This document shows positions 10,530 through 22,432 of a stretch of 64,000 bases of DNA, piece after piece. Under the pieces are notes generated by a model that saw only the letters and a program-made list of their open reading frames with translations, ran no database searches and was not told the origin of the DNA. This stretch comes from Piper betle (taxonomy: Eukaryota; Streptophyta; Magnoliopsida; Piperales; Piperaceae). The stretch covers positions 1 through 64,000 of the forward strand of contig JAURVB010012327.1 in NCBI GenBank assembly GCA_033002965.1, given 5' to 3'. The position numbers were made by a program, and so were the translations under genes. How positions within the stretch are numbered: position 1 is the stretch's first letter; each line of letters starts with the position of its first letter.

Positions 10530-13500
10530 ATGCCACCAGCAGAGACGAGTGTCTAATATGTCACAGAGATTGAAAACACAATGAGCCAGTTGATACCAGT
10601 AGAGAAACAGAAGAGATGAAGGTTGCATGCTGATGTTCATAGAAAAGAACTGGGATACCCAGAATCAAGAGACAATCACACAGAAAGGGAGAGACAGAAC
10701 ACAACGAATAAAGAGACATACAGAAGAAACTACAAAATTTTCATGAAGAAACTCTGCACACCCATACCACAGTAGACAAAATATATCCAGAACGTTGATA
10801 TAATGGATGTGATCCAAGAGTTGGAGATGGGCAGAAATACAGCCACACATCCATTTCCAGCATACAGAGATCCACAAATGAGACCAGAGAGATGAGTTCA
10901 CACCTGGAACTATGTAGACAACACATCAGAGACAAAGAACTTTGGAGAAGCCAGATACCCAGTGGGAGATGCTGAATATATCTCAGAAGAGAAGGTTGAG
11001 ATCACCAGAGGACCAAAGAGAAGCTAGACGTAGACTGCATCAATGCTGATACTAGAAGAACACATCTACAGAAACTACAGAGAAGAGACCGAATATGTAA
11101 TCACAGCGTTAAGACCAGATATCTCAACAAAGAAAGAAAGAGAAACATAAAACATATATATGTTCTCCACAAAATGATAATTGATAATATACTACATGAA
11201 AATATATGAAGACAGAGAAAACCATGAGACACAGCAGAATATATGTCTAGAGTTGAACTGTATAATAAGGTGAAACATCCAGAGAATGCAACAAACTAGA
11301 CAGGCAGACAGGCAGAAGAAGAACAACTGTCACAAGTATACCCAGGGCTAAGAGACACAGAAGCCATCAACAAACTGTGGCAATGATTAAATGTAGAGAA
11401 ATCAACCAGAAGAGCAGAACACATCAGAAACAGGCTAAGATAGTTTATAGATTCAAGGCCTTGCAGTGGTTGATGCCCAAAATGCTTCATAAGACAGAGA
11501 AAGAAGAAACATAAAGAATGCTGAAAGAAGAGAAATAAACAACAAAATACAACGAGCAGAATGCAGACGAACTGCTCTGTGAACAAAGAAAGATTAAAGA
11601 TGTATTCATATGTTAATAATGGATAAAACTGAAAACGCAAGAGCAAGCTGAACTGCACAGAAACAACACGTTCTTCAAACTCACACATTCATATCTACAG
11701 ATGTAGGCAGAATCGCAACCAGAACAAATCTGAACTACATTATTAAATCAACAACAACTACAGAATCAAGCTGAACGAATAGACTACAACCAGAATAATA
11801 CCAAATATATTTCAACATACCATCATAATAGAATATATTAAGACCAAAAGAGATGAAAATACATTTACATTGCAGAAAGAAGAGAAAACATCCTTTGAGG
11901 TAGACACATTGATTGAAATATCCTACGTATATATAGAATGAAAATACCTAATAAAGTATCAGATTGAACACACACAGAAGGATGAAGACGATGATTTCAA
12001 CAGAATCAATAACACACATCAAACTGAATAATATTAAATAGATTGAACCCACCCTTTAACAGACACAGATTTGTGATATTTCTGCTGAGAAATGGATATT
12101 AGGATTGTGTTGCATTGTGGGACGAGTAATATCATGTGTCCATCATCCAAAATGCTGATGCCATTGATACACCTTGATTGAGTTAATTGAATCTGGGCAG
12201 AAGTACTGAGGTAACTTCATTTGTATCAATGGATCAAAGCCATCACATATTTATATTCATATTTGTAGAGCCATAGCAATAGACATGAGACTTAGAGAAG
12301 ATTACCAAACATCTAATTGAATCAAATATATTTAATATTACCATATTGTACATGTGAGAAAATATATTGGGGTATGTGTTGACCTACATCAGACTAAACT
12401 TTGAACTCATCAAACGAGACATTGAGCTGAGATGAGACGAAACTGAAATTTACTCAAATCTGATTGAACAGAACCAGATCACATCATACTACTTTACAAA
12501 CGCAATGGAAGATATATTGATGAATACAAACCACATGAGAATGGCTCCTCACATCATATCATTACAACCTATTTTGTAGAACTCAATGAGACTGATACTA
12601 CAGACAGACTTGATAAAATCAATAGAAAAGGATGAAGCATTGAACTATTTATAAAGATTAGTACATTGACAAACCACATCTATGTGATATGTTTCTTTAT
12701 ATCTCAGCTGAGAACACAGATTATAACGGATGGATCAAAGCAGAGAGAACACAGAGGAGAATGCTGTACTTACATAAACTGATACACCTTTGAATCTCAT
12801 TTATACAGGATCAGGAGATTATATAATTTGTTGAGACTTCATAATTATATATCAAAACTTTGATAGAAAAGAAGAACAAAGGATATTCACAGAGAAACAA
12901 AATATCTCCCAGAATCACATGAATCTTTCTTCTACTGAAGATTTCAGATCCCAACCAGATGACCACACACATCCACACTGCAACTACAGTGAGTATCAAT
13001 GAGTTTCCCATGGTAGATGCTGAGGACTTTGCAGAGACACGGAATCCCATTCTGAAGATGTACAAAGAGAGATCCACTGCAGAAAATAGCTATTTATAAA
13101 CTAAAGAAAACCTAAAGACAGGTAATGCATTCACAACCTGATCAACATCAAACAAACCTACCATTAAGAAAACAAACTAAAGAGAAGATATTAACAAACA
13201 GATCAGAATACAGAATACCAGCACACAGAAACTGGGATGAGAACAGAGCTCATGAGGTGATGAATATATCATATCAAGGATAGACAGTATGAGATTTATG
13301 ATGACACAAACCAGAAGATCAAGAATCTCATCATCCATAGAACAAAGCCCAGAACAGAAGGCATCATATCTCATTACTATACAGTTACAATGACATCATG
13401 AAATAGAAAATCAAGAACAAAAGAGAGAAGAAAACAGACACAACCATGCTGAATGGATACAGATTGTAGAGACGAAAACACAAAGACGCTGAACACTGAT

Positions 13501-14590
13501 CAGTGAGAAATACAACATTCACACCAGAGTCACGTATCCTGAGATAAACTACTTCACATCCAGAACAAACTACTGATAGATCCACACCTGCAGCACAGCA
13601 CACCATGCTGTGGAAGTTGGATATGTCCAGAACACAAAATATCACCATAAAGAACTACAAACTAGAAATTTTTTGAGACAAACACACAGAATCATACTGG
13701 GACCTTGATATCAATAGATGCTGACCTACAGACGAAAATATGATGTTGTGGAGTACATTTACTATGTTTGTCCATATTCATATCTACATATATCATAGAA
13801 GAAATGATATTGTTTACAAATAGAAGATCAGAAGGATCAGCAACACACACAAAAAGACAAACAGAACAGAAACTGGATAATTAAATTTAATTTGGGGCAT
13901 TAGTAATATATGTAAAATGTCACTACTAAAATAGAACTACATCACAGAAAGAAACCACATAGACAGATTTATATGTACCCAGATAATGTATAGAATCTAC
14001 GTGTCAGAAGTAGAAACTGTATACAGATATGCTCAGCACTTTGCAGAATATGCAGAAGAATTGTGGAAGAAGGAAGAGCTGAAGATGCATATAGTATGGT
14101 ATGTGCAGGTAGAAGACCAAGAAGCAACAAGAACAGAGGGGGGCCACCATGCTGGCAGAATGCTGCAATAGAACAAAGGCAGATGATCAACCACAGTATC
14201 AACAGAAGACTCTACATATTAAACTCTAGATGATACCCACATCGTCTGATAGAAACATCCACATCACCATCTACTTGAAATGACACAAATATCATCATAT
14301 ACTACCTCTACTTATATTTCTCACCTCACGCAATCTCATTCCCACAGAAAAATTTACCACACTATGATTGCCCACAGAATGTACATATAATCAATCCAGT
14401 ACCTTACTTTACTCTACAAAATGCTCTGACTTCATCACAAAAAAAACTACTATTTCTACAATTTATATTACCACACAGCATGTTTAGAGGGGGTTACGGG
14501 AGGTGTAGAACTAGAACTATATGATACAAATGTTTTTAAAAGCACACAATCAACACTGTGCACATAACACAATGTAAAGCAACACAGAAT
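10530..14590 (+). mobile_element. A-rich, ORF-poor interior of the large-LTR element
   Basis: This ~4 kb block continues the element interrupted by the TRIM array. The + strand is strongly A-rich, full of CAGA/ACA/AGA words, poor in CpG by eye (about three in 10621-11040), and crowded with stops in all + frames. The longest open frames are antisense, hydrophobic/Cys-rich and resemble no family I know. No gag, protease, RT or integrase motif is readable. It may be the noncoding interior of a LARD-type non-autonomous element or a badly decayed gag-pol. No matching 3' LTR follows before the Mutator-like sequence begins near 14.6 kb. Confidence 0.5.
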
Positions 14591-17500
14591 GGGTCACAAT
14601 ATTACGAAATAAATTTTAAAAAATAAAATAATTTTGTAATAAAAACTTTATTCTGTCCCACACGAGACCGACGCCGCACATTTCCCAGTAGGCCCATCCA
14701 GCCCCGAGGCGGCGACATTATTGGCCAACGCGCTGCTGGCGGCAAGGTCGCCGGCAGGGGTGGCACGCCTAAAGAAATGAGGAAGAAACAGGGGAGAGTA
14801 TTTTGGTAATAAAAATTTTACTCAATCGAACTCGAGTTAATATTACAAAATAAATTTTAAAAAATAAAATAATGTCATAAAAACTTGACTCGAGTCAGGA
14901 TCGAGTCAATAATATGAAATAAATTTAAAAAATATAAAATAATTTTGTAATAAAAACTTGGACGTGATTGTAGTTAATATTCTTATAATATTTAAATAAA
15001 TCAAAAATCAAGACCAAGTTACAAGTACAAACTTACAAGTTACAAAAGTATGAAATTTGATTAAAGCAAATAACATTTCATGGTAACAAGTTACAAATTC
15101 GGAGCTATCATAGTGCATCACTGCTTTGACAATCGCCATCGCTCCGCCGACACCCCTGAATAGCCTCCACGACTCCACTTTCAGATGGAACAAATTTTTG
15201 CCTATATATTTAAAAACAAAACATGGAAAATAATCACAAAAATATATATATAACAAACATCAAAAGAAGGGTTTCTTAGGCAACATTACCGTGATACAAT
15301 TGCAGGGCAAGTGCGTTTATCATGCCCAACTCCCCGTTGATTACAACCATGGCACAACCTATCTTTTCCCAAATGGTCCAGTGCAAGTTCTTTACCACTC
15401 TTCCATCTTTTACCACTTCCTTTTGTCTTTGATTGTGCAGGTGGATGGACTTGTATTCCATGATGTAGTTGTATTCCATGATGCCGATCATCTACCACAT
15501 CTTCTACCAATTTTTCTATCTCCAACAATTTTTGCTTGGCGAGTTCAAACTTTTCAGATGACGAATATGCCTTTTTGGCCCATCGATTAAATATACAGTG
15601 CAATTCTCCCCAATTTGAGAATAACGTTTTCTGACAATCACCATGAAGTTCCACTCCCTCACCATCAAAAACAACTTCCTTTGCTATGTCAATTGTCCAT
15701 CTCTTCATGATATACATTTCAGGAAAAATATCCCCCTCATTCAATCTAAGCACATATAGCAAATGTCTACAGGGCACACCTTCTACTTTCTAATCTCTGT
15801 ACAACTAACACGTGCATGCCCCACCTAGCTCCAATTTCTAGCACAGACATAGTTGAGAAGTCTTGATGTTAGCCTCTACGAATTGGTCAATCAAGTTTCG
15901 GTGCACACTTGTAACATGCCTATGTGCCCTGAGAAATTGAATTTTTGATGGTGTAAGGAGTGCATGACTATGTCCTTCTTCGAAATACATGACATTCCAT
16001 GTGCCCTCTTTATTCTTAGTTACCCTCATGCGTGCTTGACAACCTTCTCTTATTATAGGATGAGTTCTCTTTTTCCTTTGTCAGGTATTTCTCTTTTTCG
16101 CTCATCTTCTCTGAAATGACCTTCTTTAGAACACACGAATACTTGCGACCATAACTCTTTTGTTCTCTTATGATAGTTTGTACTATGTTTACGTATACCA
16201 AAACCGGCCATTTTTGAATACCTACTGTATAAATCGAGTGCATCGTCCAAACAATCAAATTGCATCCCAACCTTCGGTTTGAACTCATCTTCTACAATAG
16301 GATAAATTGTTGTAATATTTTTGCTTATATCTTCTTCCTCGTATGCTTTATCTTCAAGCTTGTCCATTCTTAAAAAAATATAAAATTTATAAAACCTAAG
16401 ATTATTTTCAATTAAAATAAGCGTAATAAACATGCTTTAATTAAGTCAAAATATTTTTAAAGACTTAACTCTAACCTGATTTTCGTATTCTGAAAGATGT
16501 AATTTTGGCGACCTCGACTCCCTGTGACCTGAAAAATATAAATTTACCGTCAAATATAAATATATGCCACAGAAGCCCAGAAAAAAAATTTTAACTTTAC
16601 CGTTCAAAACTAGCAAACTCGCGCGTGACCGAGTCAATTTTTTTATGACTCGAGTCGGGACGACCGCGGCGGGTTATTGCAGTGTCGCAGGTGTGGCAGG
16701 GGGCCGCGCGCGGATGGGGGCGCAGGGCGGCGAGGGGCGGGGCAAGGGTCAGTGGGGGCGCGGGCGGATGCGGGCGCAGGGCGGCGACGGGCGCGGCAAG
16801 GGGCAGTGGGGGCGCGGCGGCAAATGTGGGAAGGGCAGGGGAGGGAGGGACGGCAGGGGTGGGGAGGCAGGGGAGGGAGGGAGCGGCAGGGGGCGGGAGG
16901 CGGGTTAGAGCGGGGGCGGCGACGGGGAGGGCAGGGGGCCTGGACCGGTGGGGGCAGCAGGCGGCAGACGGCGGCGGGGGCGGGAGCGGGGTGCGAGCAG
17001 GGGCGGGGAGACAGGGGATGGAGGATTGGCAGGGGCGGGATGCGGGGCACGGCGCGGGGGCCGGGGGGCGGCGACAGGGGGGGCAGGGGCCTGGGCCGGG
17101 GCGGGGCAGGGGCGGCGGCGGCGGCGGGGGCGGGGGCAAGGGCGGCGGGTTTTGTGAGAACAGGGGAGGGAAGGAAAGGGGGGGCAGGGGGCGGGATGCG
17201 GGGCACGGCGCGGGGGCCGGGGGGCGGCGACAGGGGGGCAGGGGCTGGGCCGGCGGGGCAGGGGCGCCGCGCGGCGGGGCGGGGCAAGGGCGGCGGGTTT
17301 TGTGAGAACAGGGGAGGGAAGGAAAGGGGGGGGCAGGGGCGGGGACGACGGGGACGGCGGGGTGGGGGGCAGCGGAGGATGGGTTGGACGGGTCGGTGGC
17401 GGGCCCTCTTTATAGAATCGACGAGCGGCGGGAACGGCGGCGGGAAGCGACGGCGCGGGAACGGCGGGCGGGCGGGAAATTTCGTCGACGGGGGGGGGTA

Positions 17501-17600
17501 TTTTCGTTGTGGGCCGTCGGATCGCGATCCGACGGCCGCGATCAATGCGCTGCCCCAGTGCGCTGCGTTTTCACGCAGCGCACTGTAAAAGTTTCGTATA
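14590..17600 (-). mobile_element. Mutator-like element carrying a broken FAR1-type gene
   Basis: AT-rich repeats containing GACTCGAGTC/GATCGAGTC palindromes (14600-15000), a minus-strand FAR1-like pseudogene (15286-16367) and a very GC-rich subterminal block (16640-17510) make up the element. Its right end (about 17515-17595) has GATCCGACGGCC followed by a GCGCTGCGTTTTCACGCAGCGC hairpin-like stretch. The end organisation matches the ends of the 45390-47140 element, and the 14655-14720 stretch matches 46000-46060 in reverse complement. The right end abuts a (TA)n tract. The left boundary is uncertain and may be truncated. Confidence 0.5.
15286..16367 (-). pseudogene. FAR1/FHY3-like Mutator transposase, catalytic core deleted
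   Basis: On the minus strand the N-terminus (start at 16367) encodes a FAR1-type DNA-binding region (KPKVGMQFDCLDDALDLYSR, then FGIRK), continuing after a frameshift near 16050 with ARMRVTKNKEGTWNV and SHALLTPSKIQFLRAHRH, ending at TSQ near 15850. The next recognisable part, only ~50 bp on, is a SWIM-type zinc finger (CRHLLYVLRLN, about 15780) and a C-terminal knuckle LCHGCNQRGVGHDKRTCP (about 15310-15360). In intact FAR1-related MULE proteins the DDE transposase domain of roughly 250 aa lies between these parts; here it is absent. With the frameshift and stops, the gene cannot encode an active transposase. Confidence 0.75.
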
Positions 17601-18850
17601 TATATATATACATATAAACACCCCCCCCCCCTCAAACATATATCAAACTAAGTTGAGATATAATGAGGGAGACATCTCAACATCCTTGGTTCAAGAAGAG
17701 GCAAAAAAAAAGAAGAAATTTTGTGCCCAAGAAAAGGCGGGAATCACTTTAGGTGGATAGCATCAAATCTCCCGATTATTATACAACGTAAAAAAATCAT
17801 TCATTAAATATCTTTAAAAATATTATTGTCCCATTGAACGGCCCAGATCGTGAAAATGTTGATGGAAAACTATGATAATGAGTAAAATAATCTTGTAAAC
17901 CAACACGAGGAGGGGGTTGATGTAAACAATTAGGGATACCATCTGATCTCGGTTTTTGTTTTTCAAAACACAAATCAGGTTGAACCGAGTTATTCAGCCG
18001 GCCAAACTGAACGTGTACTTAGTGTTGATGAACATTAATAATGGATATTAATTATTGTTTGAGGCTTTGTCCGTATTTTTTTCTTTTCTCTCAAGTACTC
18101 AGCTTTATCTGCAATGTATATATCTATGTAAGGCATGAAAATTACGTGGGAAAAGGCACCCCAAGAAAATAATAAAAATTATATTTCTAACACTTTCTCT
18201 TCGGGAAAAGTAATTATTTTCTTATGAAGGAACGAAGTTTGTAGATGGCAAGAATATACTCTCCTTGGAATATATAAACAAAAGGCTCATTTGCCGTCCC
18301 ACCTTTTCAGAAAAAAGAAAGACCGCACAAAAGAAATTTCATGGATATTTATACGGGTAGGTCCGGACAAAGATTCAGAGCTGAAGCCAACAGTACCTTC
18401 CCTTTCGCTAAAATGTGTATAAAACATAACCATACAATCTTATGACATGTGTATACATAATACATAACCAAACAAAAATAATGCCACGCTTGGCCTGGCA
18501 CCAAACCCACTCGTCTGCTAAATAGCATTCAAGTTGTTTACTTATTTATTTGTTTCCCGTGTCACGTCTCACAATTGACATGGATCACTTCCGCTTAATC
18601 CCGATAATTCCTACCCCATCTACATTTTATTATGAACAATTAATTGAGTTCTTTTGTTAATAGTGTCAGACTTACTAACCAAATGTTCAAAAATAAGCCG
18701 ACTTAGTTGTCTTATTACCATTCTTTTATATACCAATTTTGAAAAAGATTAAATACATACAACAATCGTAGTTTTACACCAATCGCCTCGTCCCCCTATT
18801 TAAACAAGGGCCTGCATCACCTTTTCCTTGCTACAATTAATTGCTTCAAC
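17601..18850 (+). promoter_or_regulatory. Orphan B-type PPO promoter ('B0')
   Basis: This segment is collinear with the upstream regions of B1 (24936-26247) and B2 (47141-48641). It runs from AAACATATATCAAACTAAG near 17634, through GAATATATAAACAAAAGGCTC, to the TATA region CCCCTATTTAAACAAGGGC (TATTTAAA at 18797-18804). In B1 and B2 the ATG follows about 60 bp later. Here similarity ends just after GGGCCTGCATCACCTTTTCC, and no PPO coding sequence follows. The G-box CACGTG of B1/B2 reads TACGTG here (near 18153). It is a promoter without its gene. Confidence 0.75.
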
Positions 18851-19044
18851 TAAAACAAAAATAGTACAAAAACCTTTATAGACTTTACACTAACGGAAAG
18901 TCCACAAAGGTAGCTATTACAAACCCACTAATTCAAATATTTAGTAATAACCTCATACATTGGACTATAAAGAAAAAAATCCCTTAAGATTAGGACAATA
19001 TAACAATTAATTGACCAAAACAAGTGAAAAATATTTTTGACTAA
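18851..19044. other. Unexplained ~190-bp junction sequence
   Basis: This short AT-rich stretch joins the orphan B0 promoter to the Athila-like 3' region. It matches neither the B1/B2 leader nor, by eye, any other part of the window; it may be filler DNA at a deletion junction. Confidence 0.4.
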
Positions 19045-21160
19045 TTCTACTTATTAATTTGTTGGATGATAGAAGTGCTCGATATTTTTCTTTGTTTGAT
19101 AATATAATATGAAGAGATTGTATGGCTCTTCATAATGTGAGTTGAGTTGTGAATGCTTTTCCCTATATAATTTTTATGTAACTCCCAACTTTGATTTTAA
19201 TGATGCTTAGAAGATGTTTATGGTATTGTTAATACAATTAAAGAAAGTGATCTAGAATTATAATAAAGATTTTCTTGAGGGGAAATCATAGGTGACTTGT
19301 CAAGATAGAAGTGATGTAGGTGAGTTTTGTTAACCAGGTCCTTTCAAGCTATTCTTATTTATCCTTGTTGTAGCCAATTTTGAGTCGTAAAGTAAACCTA
19401 TTTTGCTTGTTTTCCTATGATATTAACAGACGTAACCTTTATTTCATTTTATTTATCCTTGTTTGTTATTGTCTTTACCTAAAACCTTAGTGATTGACTT
19501 TTTCTAAGGTTGGAATGAATTAATTACTAGATGAGAATGATATATTGGGGTATGAAGTAGTTGAAAAAAATGAAAATTTTTTATGAAGTGTTGAAATTTT
19601 ATAAGTCAAAAAGGAAAAAATATGAAAAAGGAATTGAAAGAAAAAAAAGAAAAAAATGTTTCATGGTTATTCTAGCAATTATGTGTTTTTGGAAGCAGAA
19701 TGTGAATGATTGGATGACATTATTGTTGATAAGGATTGAAATTAATTTGTTTCAAGCCTGGAAAGAGTCTTGAGCTTGGGTTTATTGTTTCTGATCATGA
19801 TATCAATTTTTAGCCTTTAACCTTAGCCCCATTACAACCTATAAATTCCTATTGATATTGATTGACAAGGTACTTATATTATTGGAGAGAAAATTGATAC
19901 TTGAACTTATGGAGAATTTAATTTAATTTTATTTGATGATGGTATAAGCTGATTCTAAACTCATTTGAAAGATAAGTTTGGAAGTTTTATTTTCCTTTCG
20001 TATTGGGAAATACGTTTGCATCTTTATTTTGCAATTGGATATTTTGTGAATTTTAGAATGTAATTATTTGATTTCAAGGAATAATATTTGTACACTAATG
20101 AGAAGTGATAAATTGATTTGTTAGATGGGTTGTGTGGAGTGGAGAAATGAGTCGAGTCTAGCTTAGGTTTTGTTCGGGACTAGCAAATATTTAAGTTTGG
20201 GGGTGTGATAACTTTGTAAAAGAATTATTATTCTTTGCATTTCATGTTGATTTTTGTCATGTTTCGAGTCGCTTATATTTCAATTTTATTAGTTTAAAAG
20301 TGTCTTAGATATTATTAATAATGCGAGAAATTATTGTGATTTTGGTGTAAAAAGTGTTAATTAACATTGTTCTAGCAGGGTATAAGAGTTAAAAAAGATA
20401 CAGAATGAATTCGGGGTGAAATCGAGCCAAAAAGTGTAACTTGGAAACTGTAACCGAGAACAGAGTGCTCGAGCGTTGGGAATAGAGCGCTCGAGCGTTG
20501 GCCTTTCTGTTAAGAAAGTGTTATGGTCGAGAGCTGAGTGCTTGAGCACATGGATTTAGAGGGCTCAAGCACTGGCCATGGAAATACCTATTTTTTTATA
20601 TTTTTATAGTTCCTAATGGACCCCATATGAAATATTTGGGTGGATCATTTATAAATTTGATTAGTGATTAAAGAGGGGAACAACTCTGATGGTGAAGTGA
20701 CTGCACGAAAGACGAAAAGGAACGGCGAAGAAGTTGGATCAAAAGAAGAAAACGCTTTCTCAAAAAGAGTTTTTCTTATTTTGATTTAGTTTTTTTGTCA
20801 TCGAATTATGTTTCTCATATCACATATGAATTTCTCGCAGTTTAATTGAATATTTTATGGAGTAAATTCTTTTCTAGGATTTTCAATGATACCTATTGCA
20901 TTGATTAATAAAGGTTATTAATTTTTATTTATGTGATTGTGATATTAGATCATCTATTTTATTCTGTTCTTAATGCTATCATTAGCCTAACCATCCGATT
21001 TTTAGATCTAAAGATTTGATCTTGTATAGAGATAGAAAGATTAAATTTATCATTTAATAAAATAGGTTTTGTTCATCAGTTTTAGGTGATTCACATGTAA
21101 GATAGAGATACACTCATATGTCTTAGAAAACTGTTAAAGGCAAACTAGTATCATTTGAAT
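19045..21160 (+). mobile_element. 3' end of an Athila-like element (interior end, PPT, 3' LTR)
   Basis: This block is collinear with 39712-41808. It includes the noncoding 3' interior, the polypurine tract TTAAGTTTGGGGGTG ending near 20215, and a 3' LTR starting TGATAACTTTGT at 20216. The LTR breaks off near 21155, and the A2 promoter block begins immediately. The 3' LTR at 40856-41808 breaks off at the same point next to the A3 promoter, so the two are copies made by segmental duplication. Everything upstream of 19045 (5' LTR, gag, protease) is missing. Confidence 0.75.
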
Positions 21161-22432
21161 GAAAAGAATTTGAAGTATATTATTCAAAATATAAGGTTTT
21201 AGTACTGCATGCCTTTATTAGTTGTAACAACATATGGTATATATAGGTGAGATAGGGCCATCTTTTGAGGGAAGAGAATTTGATATTGCCATTGAAAATA
21301 TCATTTTATTAATATAAGAGAAATTTAGTGTCTTGCTCTAATGAAATGTACAGATCAAGATTTAATCAATAAAAATATAACAAAATAAAAAATTATTACC
21401 ATGAATTATTTCTTTATTTAGAGTTTATCTTTAAATCATGATCTATTATCTCATTTAATTCACATTCAATCTATCAAAATACAACAAAATAAAACTTATG
21501 TATTAATTTATTTATAATTTATCTTTTTATTTATTAGACTTATCACTTTAAAGTTAGTGTATAAATATCATCATCTCCTCGTTCAATGTAGAACTTTTTA
21601 ATATAATTAAAATATATCTTTGGCACATGCCTCATGATTCACAATATCCATGAATCGATCAACCTCGAAATCACTCGAAGTTTGGTTCGATTTAATTTGA
21701 GTTAGAGCTCGACTCAAATCAATCGAGCAAGAGCATATGCATACCTCCGTTCGGTTCGACTTGATTCGAAGCTCGATAATTTACATTTGATATATTAGTT
21801 GATATAATATTTATATAGCCATCTATATGAAATATAAAATTAATAAATGTAATTATATAATATGACAATTTTGCACGGTAACACAATGATTTATTTCCAA
21901 ACAAACTATCTAGCATAGAATTGAACTGAAAGTAAATTATGTTAGCTTTTATAATTAATTTCATTTCAAGTTATATAAAAAAATATATGTGTGAATAATA
22001 ATCGAGTTAGCTTGTGTTTGACTTGAACTTGACTCGACTTAGAACCTATTTGAACTCTAAGTCAAGTTTGAACATAACTAAATTTGACTCGACTCACTTG
22101 ATTAACACCCGTATCCATGCTTAATTTACTCGGTTCGACTCGCTCGAACATAATAACAATCGTTCATAATAACACTCGTTCGGAAGTTGCAGTGTTTCAT
22201 CCTTTCTGCTTCTGTGTACCATGAAATCAACTTTGCGTTGTTCACGTGACTTTTGTCTTCTAATCTCGGTTGAAAGGGCTAAAACAACTAACGGGTACAA
22301 AATATTTGAAAAGTTTTCCGCCAATGATCACAATATGCACCCGCCAAAAGAGAGGCCCGCCTCGCCCTCTCTCTATTTAAACTGAGCTTCCCTCCCTCTT
22401 TAACCCATTCCAACATAAGCTTCAGTAGCACC
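21161..22432 (+). promoter_or_regulatory. Upstream region of PPO-A2
   Basis: Collinear with the A1 and A3 upstream blocks. CACGTG lies at 22243-22248 and the TATA-like TATTTAAA at 22374-22381, 52-59 bp before the ATG. The stretch GTTCACGTGACTT is conserved in all three A copies. Confidence 0.65.

Noticed and set aside
11296..11688. Cys/Phe-rich minus-strand frames in the A-rich block (also 10665-10901, 13177-13648)
   Set aside because: They are a by-product of the A-rich composition of the opposite strand, with no recognisable domain.
14590..17600. 3' LTR of the element that begins at 5924
   Set aside because: No TGTAAAACCC-type LTR start or large-LTR similarity is seen in this interval; the content is Mutator-like.
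16597..17635. Proline- or glycine-rich proteins in the GC-rich block (likewise 45431-45944 and 46510-47105)
   Set aside because: These are open frames in all directions from simple GC-rich sequence in Mutator-like subterminal arms.
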